9,617 nucleotides of DNA from Kiritimatiellia bacterium (GTDB lineage Bacteria; Verrucomicrobiota; Kiritimatiellia; RFP12; UBA3636). This document shows positions 1 through 7,625 of the stretch, one piece after another. The stretch is taken from assembly GCA_017476965.1 (NCBI GenBank), contig JAFUXX010000010.1, positions 1 through 9,617 on the forward strand, in the 5' to 3' direction. The notes beneath the pieces were generated by a model, which searched no databases, was not told the origin of the DNA, and saw only the letters and a program-made list of their open reading frames with translations. A program made the position numbers and the translations under genes. Numbering within the stretch: position 1 is the first letter of the stretch; each line of letters starts with the position of its first letter.

Positions 1-1
1 C

Positions 2-1939
2 GCGCCGAACGCCATGCTGTACCCTGTCGGCACGATCTGGCATTACGGCATGCCGCTGCTTGGCACGAGGCTCACGGCGCAAGTGGTGTTCAGGCGCGAC
101 GTTCCCGGAGCCATCGACTTGCGTTCCGAAATCAGCGTCCCACCGGATCACGTCTTCAAAGGCTACATCCAGCCGTTCGGAGTCTACGACAGGCGGTACG
201 CCCGCAGCGGAAGCGGCAACCGCGGTTCGGTGCTCCCCAGGCCGGACGAATTGCAGGACATGGATTTCGAAAATGCCGACGGATGGCTCCGGTTCCATCC
301 CGGCACGGGCACGGACCCGACTTCGCCTGATACGGACGGCGACGGCCTCCCGGACGGTTGGGAGACGGAACACCCGGGATTCGATCCGTGCGAGGCGGCC
401 GACGCCCTTGCCGATTCTGATGGCGACGGACTTCCCAACGGTTTCGAAATCATGCAGTCGCATACGGATTGGGAGAATCCCGACACGGATGGAGACGGAA
501 TCTCCGATGGAGAAGAAGTCGCGCAGGGAAGCGATCCAAACGACGAGACCGACACGACACCTTTGAATTTTGTGAAACTGACGGGGGATCTTGGGCCGGG
601 AATCACGAAAAGCACGAATGCCAACGTAAGCATTCCCGCCGGAACGATGGTTTTGGCCGGAATTTTTGCCGCCAGCGAAGAGTATCCCGAATACACCGGA
701 AAGGCCTCCGAATTCAACGACAGGCTTGCATGGCGGGTTGCCGCCGGCGGCCGGAGCGTTTTCGACGGAGCGACTCGCGTCAACAACGAAGACGGAGCAT
801 GGGACGCCGCTTCCGAGAAACGCCAATCGCTGTTTGGTCTGGCTCCCGTCGTGCTGAAAGAAACCGCAATTCTCACGGCTCCAGGAAATGCAGATCTCGA
901 ACTGAGCGTTCATCTAGAAGCCGAAAATGTCAGCGACAACATCTTGCCAAGTACCGTCGTAGCCGCATTTTTCCCGCTCAGACTCGTCCAGTCAAACCTG
1001 TCTGCAACTACAGGCAGGTACGGCACGACGGATTCAGGAACCAATTATTCTAGAGCGTTCCTGCCGACAAACGGAATCGCCTACATCACGGGACAGCCTG
1101 CCCCGCCCGGCCTCACCGCCGCAATCAGAGGGCTTCCAGAGTGGATGACGGTTAAGTGGGGCGGATCGATACGGTCCGAGCGGACGGAACGATCCAACTG
1201 TGACGATGTTGACATGGCGAGCACCAACCTCGCCGGAAATTTGAAGTACGACGTCACAAACTCAATCGGCGGAAAAATCGTCGGCGGCAAATGCAACATT
1301 TCTTTTTCCGTCGACGGACATACTGGAAACTATCCGTTTTTCATACGCGGCAAGAACCCTCTCGACAGCGTCGCCAAGGCCTACATCACAGCCAACGTCG
1401 ACGAAGAATTCAAATCCTTCGCCTGGATGATCGCCAAGCACGAAAGCAAGTCCGGGAGTCGTGTTTACAACCAGTTCAACGCACACGGAGACAAGAAAGA
1501 ACTCCCGAATTTCGGCCCACCAGCAGGATGGGGGATTGCACAAATCGACAAAGGGCCTAATGGCGACTCTACGGCCGAGGTGTACGACTGGCACGAGAAC
1601 GTTGCATCGATGAACGAGAAACTTCGAAACGCATTGGCTACGCACAAAAGGTTTGTCGGATATTTCAAGAACTTGTATGCCGACGATCCATCTACGCGAT
1701 GGTTCGAGCCGGACGATGTCGTTGCAAACGTCAATGGGTGTGCCGTCTCCGCGACGATGTGGAGTGTGCTCACGTTTTACAATGGGGCCGACGGATGTCC
1801 AAAACTGGAACTTGAAGGGCGAGAGAGGAAAATCCCGATTGAATTTGTTCCTTCATCTACGAATTGGGTATTCCACGCCAATTCCAACAATTACGTCCAC
1901 AAAGTGACGGCGGACCGCGATCAGGCGGAAATGGGGTAA
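2..1939 (+). CDS. 5'-partial exported protein: TSP3 calcium repeats plus C-terminal lysozyme/transglycosylase-like domain
   Basis: The frame is open to the left window edge, so the true start lies upstream; residues are numbered from the ATG at 14 (641 aa visible). Residues about 100-182 hold three DxDGDG loops of the bacterial TSP3 type, probably calcium-binding. Residues about 190-460 are beta-rich and unassigned. The C-terminal part resembles a soluble-lytic-transglycosylase/lysozyme fold: a candidate catalytic Glu477 in KHES, then NQFN, the GWGIAQID signature at 505-512, FYNGADG from 588 and NNYVHKV near 625-631. Such domains cleave peptidoglycan glycan strands. The N-terminus is missing, so a signal peptide cannot be checked, but the loops and domain suggest export. 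The stop lies 4 nt before the next gene, which implies one operon. Coding is confident; the muramidase assignment is good but rests on motifs read by eye. Confidence 0.85.
   Translation, partial: APNAMLYPVGTIWHYGMPLLGTRLTAQVVFRRDVPGAIDLRSEISVPPDHVFKGYIQPFGVYDRRYARSGSGNRGSVLPRPDELQDMDFENADGWLRFHPGTGTDPTSPDTDGDGLPDGWETEHPGFDPCEAADALADSDGDGLPNGFEIMQSHTDWENPDTDGDGISDGEEVAQGSDPNDETDTTPLNFVKLTGDLGPGITKSTNANVSIPAGTMVLAGIFAASEEYPEYTGKASEFNDRLAWRVAAGGRSVFDGATRVNNEDGAWDAASEKRQSLFGLAPVVLKETAILTAPGNADLELSVHLEAENVSDNILPSTVVAAFFPLRLVQSNLSATTGRYGTTDSGTNYSRAFLPTNGIAYITGQPAPPGLTAAIRGLPEWMTVKWGGSIRSERTERSNCDDVDMASTNLAGNLKYDVTNSIGGKIVGGKCNISFSVDGHTGNYPFFIRGKNPLDSVAKAYITANVDEEFKSFAWMIAKHESKSGSRVYNQFNAHGDKKELPNFGPPAGWGIAQIDKGPNGDSTAEVYDWHENVASMNEKLRNALATHKRFVGYFKNLYADDPSTRWFEPDDVVANVNGCAVSATMWSVLTFYNGADGCPKLELEGRERKIPIEFVPSSTNWVFHANSNNYVHKVTADRDQAEMG
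329..517 (+). repeat. three TSP3-type DxDGDG calcium-loop repeats
   Basis: Three copies of the pattern D-[TS]-D-G-D-G-[LI]-[PS]-[DN]-G-x-E begin at residues 106, 134 and 157 of the partial first protein. Copies one and two read DGLP and copy three DGIS. The regular aspartates match thrombospondin type-3 calcium loops, which usually act as rigid linkers in exported proteins. Here they separate the N-terminal part from the beta-rich and muramidase-like parts. Confidence 0.85.
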
Positions 1940-1943
1940 TAAA

Positions 1944-3245
1944 ATGAAAAAGCAAGCAGTTCGAGGTTTCTTGGTTTTTGCCTTTTTGACGGCCATTTGC
2001 CATTCTGGTTTTCCCGCGACAAACGACTTCAAGCGGGAATACGTGAAAGCGTTTACCGACGCAGAGAATCCATACGATGACTTCACGTCGGACGAATGGT
2101 CCGTCGAGGCGCTTTTTTTCGACTTGAACGGAGATGGCAAGGAGGAGGCGCTCTTGGCAGATACGGATCAGCGATTTGCAAATGGCAACGGGTGGGTGAC
2201 AACACGCTTGAATCCAGTCACCGGAAAAATCGAGTGGCATCCCCGAATCGGAGAGTCTGGCATAGACGTGTATGCGCATTCTCGCGACCTCTATGCCGTT
2301 TCAGATGTCGACGGGACTGTCCGCCTCTATGGAAACGATGTCGGAATTCATGTTTTGGAAAATTTCGGAACTGCAAACGACAAACAGAGGTTTTACAAGG
2401 ACGATGCCATTTTTACCATGGATACAAACGGGATGCTTGTTGCAAAAAGCCTTCCGAACGGATTTTCGGACATTGTTGCCGGAGCAAATCTCAAACGAAT
2501 AGAGCGAATTGAGACGGAACTCTACTACGGATTCGATCTGGAATTGAAATGGAAATCGCCTGTGGCGTCCGATGTCGTCTACGCAGCGCCGGATGGATTC
2601 GATGGATTTGCCGATCTCTACCGAAATGAAACAAAGAGCCGCCTCGGCGTTTCGGGCAAAGTAGACGTATTCGCAATATTCTTCGACGCCGATGGCGACG
2701 GCAATTCCGATTTCCTGGTTTCTTCGGATGCCGAGCAACCGACTCCGGGAAAATTCGTCTGGCATTTCTACCGGAACGACGGCGGAACATTCCACAAGGC
2801 CGAGAAAACGTTTTGGTTCAACGCCGACAAGGATTATTGCCGCGAGTCGATCGACCCCGATGAAACGGCGGGACGAAACGATTTCTACTTGGTCCAGCGC
2901 CATTGGAGCTTGGCGCCTTCAGTGATAATCCTGGATCGCGACGGAAACGTTTTCCATTCCAGGACGGCCAGACGCCAATGGCTGACGCCACCGCCGCTAA
3001 AACCGGGACGGCACCTTCAACATGACGAAATGAAGGAGCATTACCGCTCTCTAGAAGAATGGAGGTGGTCGATCAAGGCGAAATGCGGTTTCGAACCCGC
3101 ATTCGATTTCGAGGAGATTTTTTCCGACGGAAATTTTCTTCGCATGGAGCGCTTGCCGTGCGCAAGTTATCCCGAAAAGTCGCAATTGTCGGACGCAACG
3201 CGTCGCCTGGAGTCCGAGCGCAATCAGTTCAACACGGGAGGTTGA
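1944..3245 (+). CDS. secreted FG-GAP-like calcium-loop protein, first of a tandem paralog pair
   Basis: This is a 433-aa protein of unrecognised function. The N-terminus (MKKQAVRG followed by a hydrophobic stretch to about residue 25, ending SGFPA) is a clear signal peptide, so it acts outside the cytoplasm. Two FFDxxGDG loops, starting at Asp60 and Asp248, match the DxNxDGxxD pattern of FG-GAP/EF-hand-like calcium sites. Further DVDG, DTNG and DRDG turns suggest a repeated beta structure. The ATG is chosen because it gives the signal peptide and lies 4 nt after the preceding stop; no strong Shine-Dalgarno is seen, so translational coupling is likely. The next gene is a clear paralog: both have the first loop at residue 60 and share VFAIF-DA and VSSD blocks. 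Its place behind a muramidase-like gene makes an immunity or partner role possible, but that is inference. Confidence 0.9.
   Translation: MKKQAVRGFLVFAFLTAICHSGFPATNDFKREYVKAFTDAENPYDDFTSDEWSVEALFFDLNGDGKEEALLADTDQRFANGNGWVTTRLNPVTGKIEWHPRIGESGIDVYAHSRDLYAVSDVDGTVRLYGNDVGIHVLENFGTANDKQRFYKDDAIFTMDTNGMLVAKSLPNGFSDIVAGANLKRIERIETELYYGFDLELKWKSPVASDVVYAAPDGFDGFADLYRNETKSRLGVSGKVDVFAIFFDADGDGNSDFLVSSDAEQPTPGKFVWHFYRNDGGTFHKAEKTFWFNADKDYCRESIDPDETAGRNDFYLVQRHWSLAPSVIILDRDGNVFHSRTARRQWLTPPPLKPGRHLQHDEMKEHYRSLEEWRWSIKAKCGFEPAFDFEEIFSDGNFLRMERLPCASYPEKSQLSDATRRLESERNQFNTGG
3236..3242 (+). promoter_or_regulatory. Shine-Dalgarno fixing the start of the second paralog
   Basis: GGGAGGT lies 6 nt before the ATG at 3249, inside the last codons of the upstream gene. 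It selects this ATG over the adjacent in-frame TTG at 3246. Confidence 0.6.
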
Positions 3246-3248
3246 TTG

Positions 3249-4367
3249 ATGAAAATCGTCCGGATGGTTTTCTGCATTGCAATTGCAGCAGTTGCCGCGG
3301 AAGCGAAAAATCCGCCGCGACTTGATTGGGGATTTCACCGAAGTCTGCTGAAGGAACGCTTCGACACGACATACCGGCACGAGTTTTACCCGGACGAGAT
3401 GTGGAGCATCAAATGCGTTTTCTTCGATTTCGACGGAGACGGAACCGAAGAAATGCTGGCCAGGACAACGTCCGGCGAAGACCGCATGGGAGATTATTGG
3501 CGCCTTTGGAAGATTCGTTCCGGAAAATTCGAGCAGTGCAAATTTTCCGGCGACATCACGTTCGCATGCTTTGACTCTTCGTTTTTCGCGGTGTCGCATT
3601 CCGATGGAGGGTTGTCGGCAATAGGACTGGACATGGATGCCGGATACGGGGAAGGCGAGACAGGCGCGAAAACGCGCACGCGACGCCGGACTGTTTTTTC
3701 CGCCTCACGGAGAACGGCGGATTCTTTCTTGAGGAGATGAAGCCGGATTTCGATGCATTGTTCATGCGGGAAGACGTCGTCGGCGTCAAACGCCTTTATT
3801 CGGAAATGTATTTCGGTTGCGACTTCACGCCGCCTCCCGACGGACCATGGTATGCCTGGCGCTTGCCATACAAGAGTCCCAAAGGCGATTTGAGACCTGG
3901 CGGAGGAATCGCCCCTACTGCCGGTTTTTCCGCGTTCGCCGCGGAACGCCGGCGAAAAGCCGAGGCGCGGACCGGCAAGGCTCCTGAATCGGTTTTTGCG
4001 ATTTTTCTCGATGCCGAAACGATGGCGACGCAGACTGCTACGTGTCTTCCGACGTCGAGGCTTCCGCCGACGGCAATTACGGCTGGACGCTGTTTTTGTG
4101 CGACGACGGAGATTTCGTCAAAGCCGAAAACCCGGTACTGCCCGAACCGGATGCCGGCGCCGATTGCAGCCTTCCTGCGTTCGTTGCGGCAAAAAAGAAC
4201 GCTTTTTGCCGAGTCGTTCAATACAACAAAGAGCCGTCATTCGTGATTCTGGACGCAGACAAAACGCAGAAAACGAAAATCCGCGACATGGTCTTGCAGC
4301 CGTATTACAGTCTTGCATCCACGAAATCGAAAAACTGTCGTGCGTGCGCTATCCCGATGGGTCGTGA
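3249..4367 (+). pseudogene. frameshifted paralog of the preceding secreted calcium-loop protein
   Basis: The reading frame begins MKIVRMVF with a short signal peptide ending AAEA (about residue 19) and reaches the FFDFDGDG loop at residue 60, the same position as in the upstream paralog. The homology then moves through three frames: about 3249-3670, 3670-4017 and 4018-4300, returning to the first frame to end at the TGA at 4365-4367. The terminal segment EKLSCVRYPDGS matches MERLPCASYPEKS of the paralog. Each shift equals a one-base loss; the first two fit the A-runs at 3669-3672 and 4017-4019, and the third lies somewhere in 4258-4315, which contains three A4 runs. Restoring three bases gives 373 codons plus a stop, and the second loop then aligns to the paralog without gaps. 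The C-terminal third is shorter than in the paralog. It is either a decaying duplicate or an intact gene with sequencing errors. Confidence 0.8.
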
Positions 4368-4374
4368 CGGGACG

Positions 4375-4403
4375 GCACGGTCGCCGTGCGGGCCGCGGCA
4401 CGG
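4375..4403. terminator. GC-rich alternative hairpins at the convergent junction
   Basis: GCACGG (4375-4380), CCGTGC (4384-4389) and GCACGG (4398-4403) can form either a 6-bp stem with a 3-nt loop or a 6-bp stem with an 8-nt loop. They begin 8 nt after the stop of the plus-strand operon. No T-run follows on either strand, so this is not a classic intrinsic terminator. It may be a weak or Rho-aided terminator, or a rearrangement scar. Confidence 0.3.
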
Positions 4404-4536
4404 TTCCGGCGCGGCGAACACCATGTCCGAATAGAAACCGGTTGCGCCCAGCCACAACCGATTCGCTTTGATCAGCGGGAACGCCTCCTTGTAGGTGATG
4501 GCGTTCATGTTTCCGATGATCAGGAACTTTTTCGAA

Positions 4537-4633
4537 TGTGCCAATGTGGAAATGTTGCCAGTCCCAATGTTGCCAGTTGCCAATTGGGATTGGGAATTGG
4601 GATTGGCGACATTCCCGCATTGGCAACATTTTC
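4537..4633. repeat. TTGGCAACATT-type minisatellite inserted in the methyltransferase remnant
   Basis: Within the remnant, about 33 codons separate LEGK from KKFLIIGN, which are normally almost adjacent in the family. The DNA is built from short direct and inverted repeats. AATGTTGCCAGT occurs at 4551-4562 and 4566-4577 (15-nt spacing), its inverse TGGCAACATT is at 4621-4630, the palindrome CCAATTGG is at 4580-4587, and GGGATT/GGGAATT units lie between. The insert keeps the reading frame open. Boundaries are uncertain by a few bases, and no target-site duplication is obvious. Confidence 0.65.
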
Positions 4634-5051
4634 CTTCCAAGATCCACGCGAGAAATTCGCGGAAGAGCGAAAACGGAGGATTGGTGACGATGACGTCCGC
4701 TTCGTCGCGGAGTCGCCGAACCTCGTCCGAGCGGAAATCGCCGTCGCCATCAAGGTACGACCATTGCAGGTCGTCGAAGTCGATGCGTCCGTTGCCGTTC
4801 GTGTCGCTGTCGAGCACGAGGATGCGTCCGCGCGCCGGATCGAGCGTCCGCCCTTCCGCGAGGTCGAACAGGTCGAGTCCGTATTTGGCCTTCTTCGCCT
4901 CCGGCGCGTAGCTCGTGCTGACGAGTTTCTTGAGGCCGAAGCGTTCGAAATTCTGGGCGAAGAACCGCGTGAAATTGCTCCATTCCGGATCGGCTCCCGG
5001 ACGCAAACGGGAAAACGGGCGCGTCAAATGGGGTCGGGCACGGCGGACGGA

Positions 5052-5612
5052 TCAGGGATTTTGCAGCGCGTCCACGATTTGCCGGTCAAGGCCGAAGAGC
5101 AGATTGGTCACCGTTTCCGGAGATAGCCGCGAAAAACACGAAACGAACACGTTGTTCCGGACGAAGAGAACCAAAGACGGAGAATCCAGGACTCCATAAC
5201 AGACATCCCCCAGGCGTTCCAAACCATTCGTTCCGCGCGGCAAGGGGACGGTGGTCTCAAGTCCGCCCAATTCCGTCATGAGCGCACGTTTCGACGACGC
5301 GAAATCCTCCGCTTCAAACGTCCGCAAATCGAAATCCATGTCGGGTGCGGAAGAAAATACGAACATCAGGGAGACGGAACCGGATGCATGAATCTCCCTG
5401 TTGGTGGAAATTCCGGAACTTTGCAGCAACGAAGCGGGAAGAATCGGGGTCCAATTGGTCGCGATTCCGGGAAAAGAAGGTAGCAACGGCCACGATTCCG
5501 TATCGTACCGCCGGATGCAACGGTCCGCGACAACGCCGCTTTCCGCCATGATCGCGGAAAGGCAACACGCCGAAAAAAGAGAGTGGAAAATCTGTTTCAC
5601 GATGTTTTTCAT
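5052..5612 (-). CDS. small secreted partner protein (FVRNNVFV family), copy 2
   Basis: The product has 186 aa. The start at 5612 is chosen because its ATG overlaps the TGA of the upstream transglutaminase-like gene (ATGA) and gives a signal peptide, MKNIVKQIFHSLF and onward, ending near residue 23. The ACC in the signal is a poor lipobox, so a soluble periplasmic or secreted form is more likely than a lipoprotein. The mature part shares with the protein at 7978-8550 an ALM segment, an LGD segment, the identical octapeptide FVRNNVFV and a C-terminal helix ending IVDA versus ILDA. I do not recognise the family. Its conserved coupling to a transglutaminase-like gene, repeated in both copies, suggests an inhibitor, immunity protein or chaperone for that enzyme. 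No terminator is visible after it. Confidence 0.85.
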   Translation of the reverse strand: MKNIVKQIFHSLFSACCLSAIMAESGVVADRCIRRYDTESWPLLPSFPGIATNWTPILPASLLQSSGISTNREIHASGSVSLMFVFSSAPDMDFDLRTFEAEDFASSKRALMTELGGLETTVPLPRGTNGLERLGDVCYGVLDSPSLVLFVRNNVFVSCFSRLSPETVTNLLFGLDRQIVDALQNP

Positions 5613-6466
5613 TTCACGGGGAATCTGTGCTTTTTCAATGGGTTCGGCAGACATCTCGAGTAACCGCTTGGACCGGGCGGCGTCAACCTCTCCCTATAGA
5701 CATAAGGAGCCCCGGCGTCGCCATCGGAAAAAACCACGCCTATCGGTTGCATTTTCGTCCAGACCCCCGAATCCGGATTGTCGGCACCATTGTATTTCAG
5801 GCAAGCGTCGAAAACCAAATCCGAATCCCCCGCATTTCCTTCCCAGACGACTTCGTGGTACGAAAAACCCCACCCCCAACTGGGAGGAGTCCAATCCGGC
5901 CTCCCAATTGCACAGTATGGATTCGTGTCGAAATGGAAACCCATGATTGAACTCCACAACTCGCATCCGAGCGCATTGGACAACGAAACGGTAGCATTGG
6001 CGCAGTCCGTACAATTGACGTCAGCCATTCCTGGAGAATCCAGTTTCCGGAGAAATCGAGAAAGCAGGAAATTGTTCCCTTCGATGAAACACGAGGCTCC
6101 GTCATTGATTTCGTATCGAAATTTTCCCGAAGAAAAGATGCCGGATGCAATCCCCGAGGCTGCCGATGTTTTGCTGTTGCACCCGCCCGCCCAATCTGGC
6201 GAACACGCGACATCGAGAACAGACGCCCAAACATTGCTTTCTGACAATTCTTCCGAGGTCCACGGGGCTTTCGGCTCGTCGAGGATCGTGTAGAAGACGT
6301 GGCCGCGGGTGGTGTCGATCGCGTTGGTGACGACGGCGCCGTCTTCGTCGCGGACCACGGCTTTCCAGACGAGGCCGAACGTTTCCTTGCAAATGAAACC
6401 GGCCGTGTTTCGGACTGCCGTCAACGGCACGTTCGTCGCGGTCCGTCTTCGATTTCTTACCACCAT
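5609..6466 (-). CDS. 5'-truncated transglutaminase-like protein, copy 2 (orphan tip)
   Basis: From the ATG at 6466 the product has 285 aa. Residues about 20-65 match the paralog ending at 8547 almost perfectly (KETF-LVWKAVVRDEDG, RGHVFYT, PKAPW). The rest is a divergent transglutaminase/papain-like domain with all three catalytic candidates: Cys152 in NCTDCAN, His204 in YHEVVW and Asp220 in VFDAC. Such enzymes act on glutamine or peptide bonds through a Cys-His-Asp triad. Unlike its paralog it has no long N-terminal region and no signal peptide. Its ATG overlaps the stop of the upstream gene (ATGGTGGTAA), so it could still be translated, but export would be lost. It may be a displaced catalytic tip kept with its partner gene, which starts through an ATGA overlap at its stop. 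It is an expressed fragment or a pseudogene; the frame itself is intact. Confidence 0.75.
   Translation of the reverse strand: MVVRNRRRTATNVPLTAVRNTAGFICKETFGLVWKAVVRDEDGAVVTNAIDTTRGHVFYTILDEPKAPWTSEELSESNVWASVLDVACSPDWAGGCNSKTSAASGIASGIFSSGKFRYEINDGASCFIEGNNFLLSRFLRKLDSPGMADVNCTDCANATVSLSNALGCELWSSIMGFHFDTNPYCAIGRPDWTPPSWGWGFSYHEVVWEGNAGDSDLVFDACLKYNGADNPDSGVWTKMQPIGVVFSDGDAGAPYVYRERLTPPGPSGYSRCLPNPLKKHRFPVK
6257..6388 (-). repeat. near-identical 132-nt block shared by the two transglutaminase-like genes, copy 2
   Basis: This block matches 9207-9338 at a constant offset of 2950 nt with 7 mismatches counted by eye, including a perfect 57-nt run at 6314-6370. It encodes the segment from KETF to PKAPW. 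Downstream in the gene the copies are much less similar, so the block stands out as recently shared or converted. Confidence 0.85.
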
Positions 6467-7625
6467 CCGCTCGTGTCTTCCAGATTCCGGTTGCCCGGTT
6501 CGTCGTTCGTCCATATCTTGAAACGCAAAATCCGTTTCGGGCCGCTCGCTTCCCAGTATCCGCGCATTTTTCCGAACAAGCCATTGGTCGCCGTTCCGTC
6601 GGGAAGCGATTCGTTTCGGATCCGGAACAAAATGTATTGGTCGGGCGGAATCACGTCCCGATCCGAATATTTGCCTTCCACGATGCGGACCGTGCTTTCC
6701 AGAACGCCGGAAAAACCATCGTCCGGGGCAAACCGGGGCGAATGCGATTCCGAAGACGGGTCCACCGGGACCGTTCTCCCTCCGTTGCGGGGACCGGGGA
6801 AGGAAATCCGGACGGTCGCCTCGCAGTTTTTCCGGGAGCGCGGTTTCCAAGCGTCCGTGCCGGAAACGTCCGAGAACTCGACGTCGACGCGTTTTCCCTT
6901 TCCATGCGGCGGAGTCGGCAGGCCTTCCAGGCAATCGAAACCCACGGTTTCACCATGGGCCGGCAACGGAATTTCCACGTCGTGGAAACGCATTTCGTGC
7001 GGATTGCCTTTCTTTGCCAGAATCGCCTGAAGAGGATAGGGGGAACGAAACCAACGGCCGGAGTCTTTTCCGGAAACGCTCAAGAACGGCCGGAGCACCA
7101 AATTGGACGAGAACGAATAGTATCCTTTCTTTTCGGCGCGCCAGACGACATCCCAGCAGGAAATCCCGTCTGCCCGGAACAGGCCGTCCGCGCCGGTCGT
7201 TCCCCGTATGGTGGAATATTCGCCTTCGCCTCCCGGCCGGGAAAACGACAGGCTGACCGTCGCGGAGGGAACGGGATGGCCATCTTCGTCCGAGACCGTC
7301 ACGACGACGGGGCAAGCGCTCCTTTCGTTTCGAAATGAGCGACCAAATCCCGATACAAGCGGAAATCGTCGCGGATGAGTCCGCAGCATGCCGCATCGGG
7401 GAAAACCGGAGCGTCGGAGGTACGAAGCAGTGCATCGTTTCCGTTCAAACCGCCGTTCGGGAAAATGCGCACCGTTCCGGGATCGGGATCGTCCGTTCGT
7501 CGGTAAATCTCCATTCGGGACGAGTCCTTCTTGCTGATGCGGATTGTCGTCCAAACAAATGAAGTCAAAACCGCGAAACCGATCAGACCGGCAACGGCAG
7601 TTCGCTTGGAACGCCCCGTTTTCAT
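6457..7625 (-). pseudogene. frameshifted membrane-anchored carboxypeptidase-regulatory-like protein
   Basis: The ATG at 7625 is preceded by a good Shine-Dalgarno and overlaps the stop of the upstream ORF. The N-terminus MKTGRSKRT followed by a hydrophobic helix (residues about 9-28) is a signal anchor. The frame ends early at 7299, just after ETKGALAP. Homology resumes in the next frame with PVVVTVSDEDG, a carboxypeptidase-regulatory-like beta domain (PVPSATVSL, GADGLFRADG), and runs to a C-terminal NRNLE motif before the TAA at 6457. One base missing from the G4 run at 7309-7312 explains the break, and restoring it gives exactly 389 codons plus a stop. Proteins of this type are common in PVC genomes; their function is unknown and they are probably envelope-associated. 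One clean homopolymer shift in an otherwise intact frame makes sequencing error likely. Confidence 0.75.

Larger units (their letters stand above)
4368..5027 (-). pseudogene. remnant of an EcoRI-type adenine-specific DNA methyltransferase, truncated at both ends
   Basis: The minus-strand frame shows family landmarks in order: DPEWSNF, FFAQNFERFGLKKL, NGNGRID, DGDGDFRSDE, the amino-methyltransferase motif IV in VTNPPFSLFRE (NPPF at 4671-4682), KKFLIIGNMNAITYKE and WLGATGFYSDMVF. These are typical of EcoRI-like methylases, which methylate adenine in DNA. The recognisable part runs from about 4995 to about 4405. The N-terminal part before DPEWSNF is missing, and the only start available to this frame is a TTG at 5027 that gives an unrelated leader. 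The C-terminal half after DMVF is also gone, replaced by the end of the convergent pseudogene. An in-frame insert separates motif IV from KKFLIIGN. No restriction gene is nearby. The fragment is almost certainly non-functional. Confidence 0.8.

Noticed and set aside
184..876. 230-aa minus-strand ORF opposite the first gene
   Set aside because: It is antisense to the TSP3 repeats and beta-rich region; its Ser/Pro-rich composition is the shadow of repeated Asp/Gly codons, and it shows no domain or start signal.
2096..2512. 138-aa plus-strand ORF overlapping the first secreted paralog
   Set aside because: It is Cys/Arg-rich in an alternative frame and lies within a well-supported gene with calcium loops and a paralog.
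4537..4633. Possible CRISPR array or attachment site
   Set aside because: The repeat units are short and irregular with no uniform spacers, there are no cas genes, and there is no integrase or tRNA nearby.
4386..5126. 246-aa plus-strand ORF
   Set aside because: It is antisense to clear methyltransferase motifs and to the end of a real secreted-protein gene; the minus strand carries the homology.
5613..5654. 14-residue upstream extension of the copy 2 small secreted protein
   Set aside because: It would hide the signal peptide behind charged residues and lose the ATGA junction seen in the paralogous pair.
6467..6934. Upstream extension of the truncated transglutaminase-like frame
   Set aside because: The extra residues are Arg/Pro-rich and out of frame with the real gene there, which ends in the NRNLE motif at 6457.
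6299..7030. 243-aa plus-strand ORF, with a similar one at 6637-7338
   Set aside because: Both are antisense to the transglutaminase-like block and the carboxypeptidase-regulatory-like gene, whose conserved motifs are on the minus strand.
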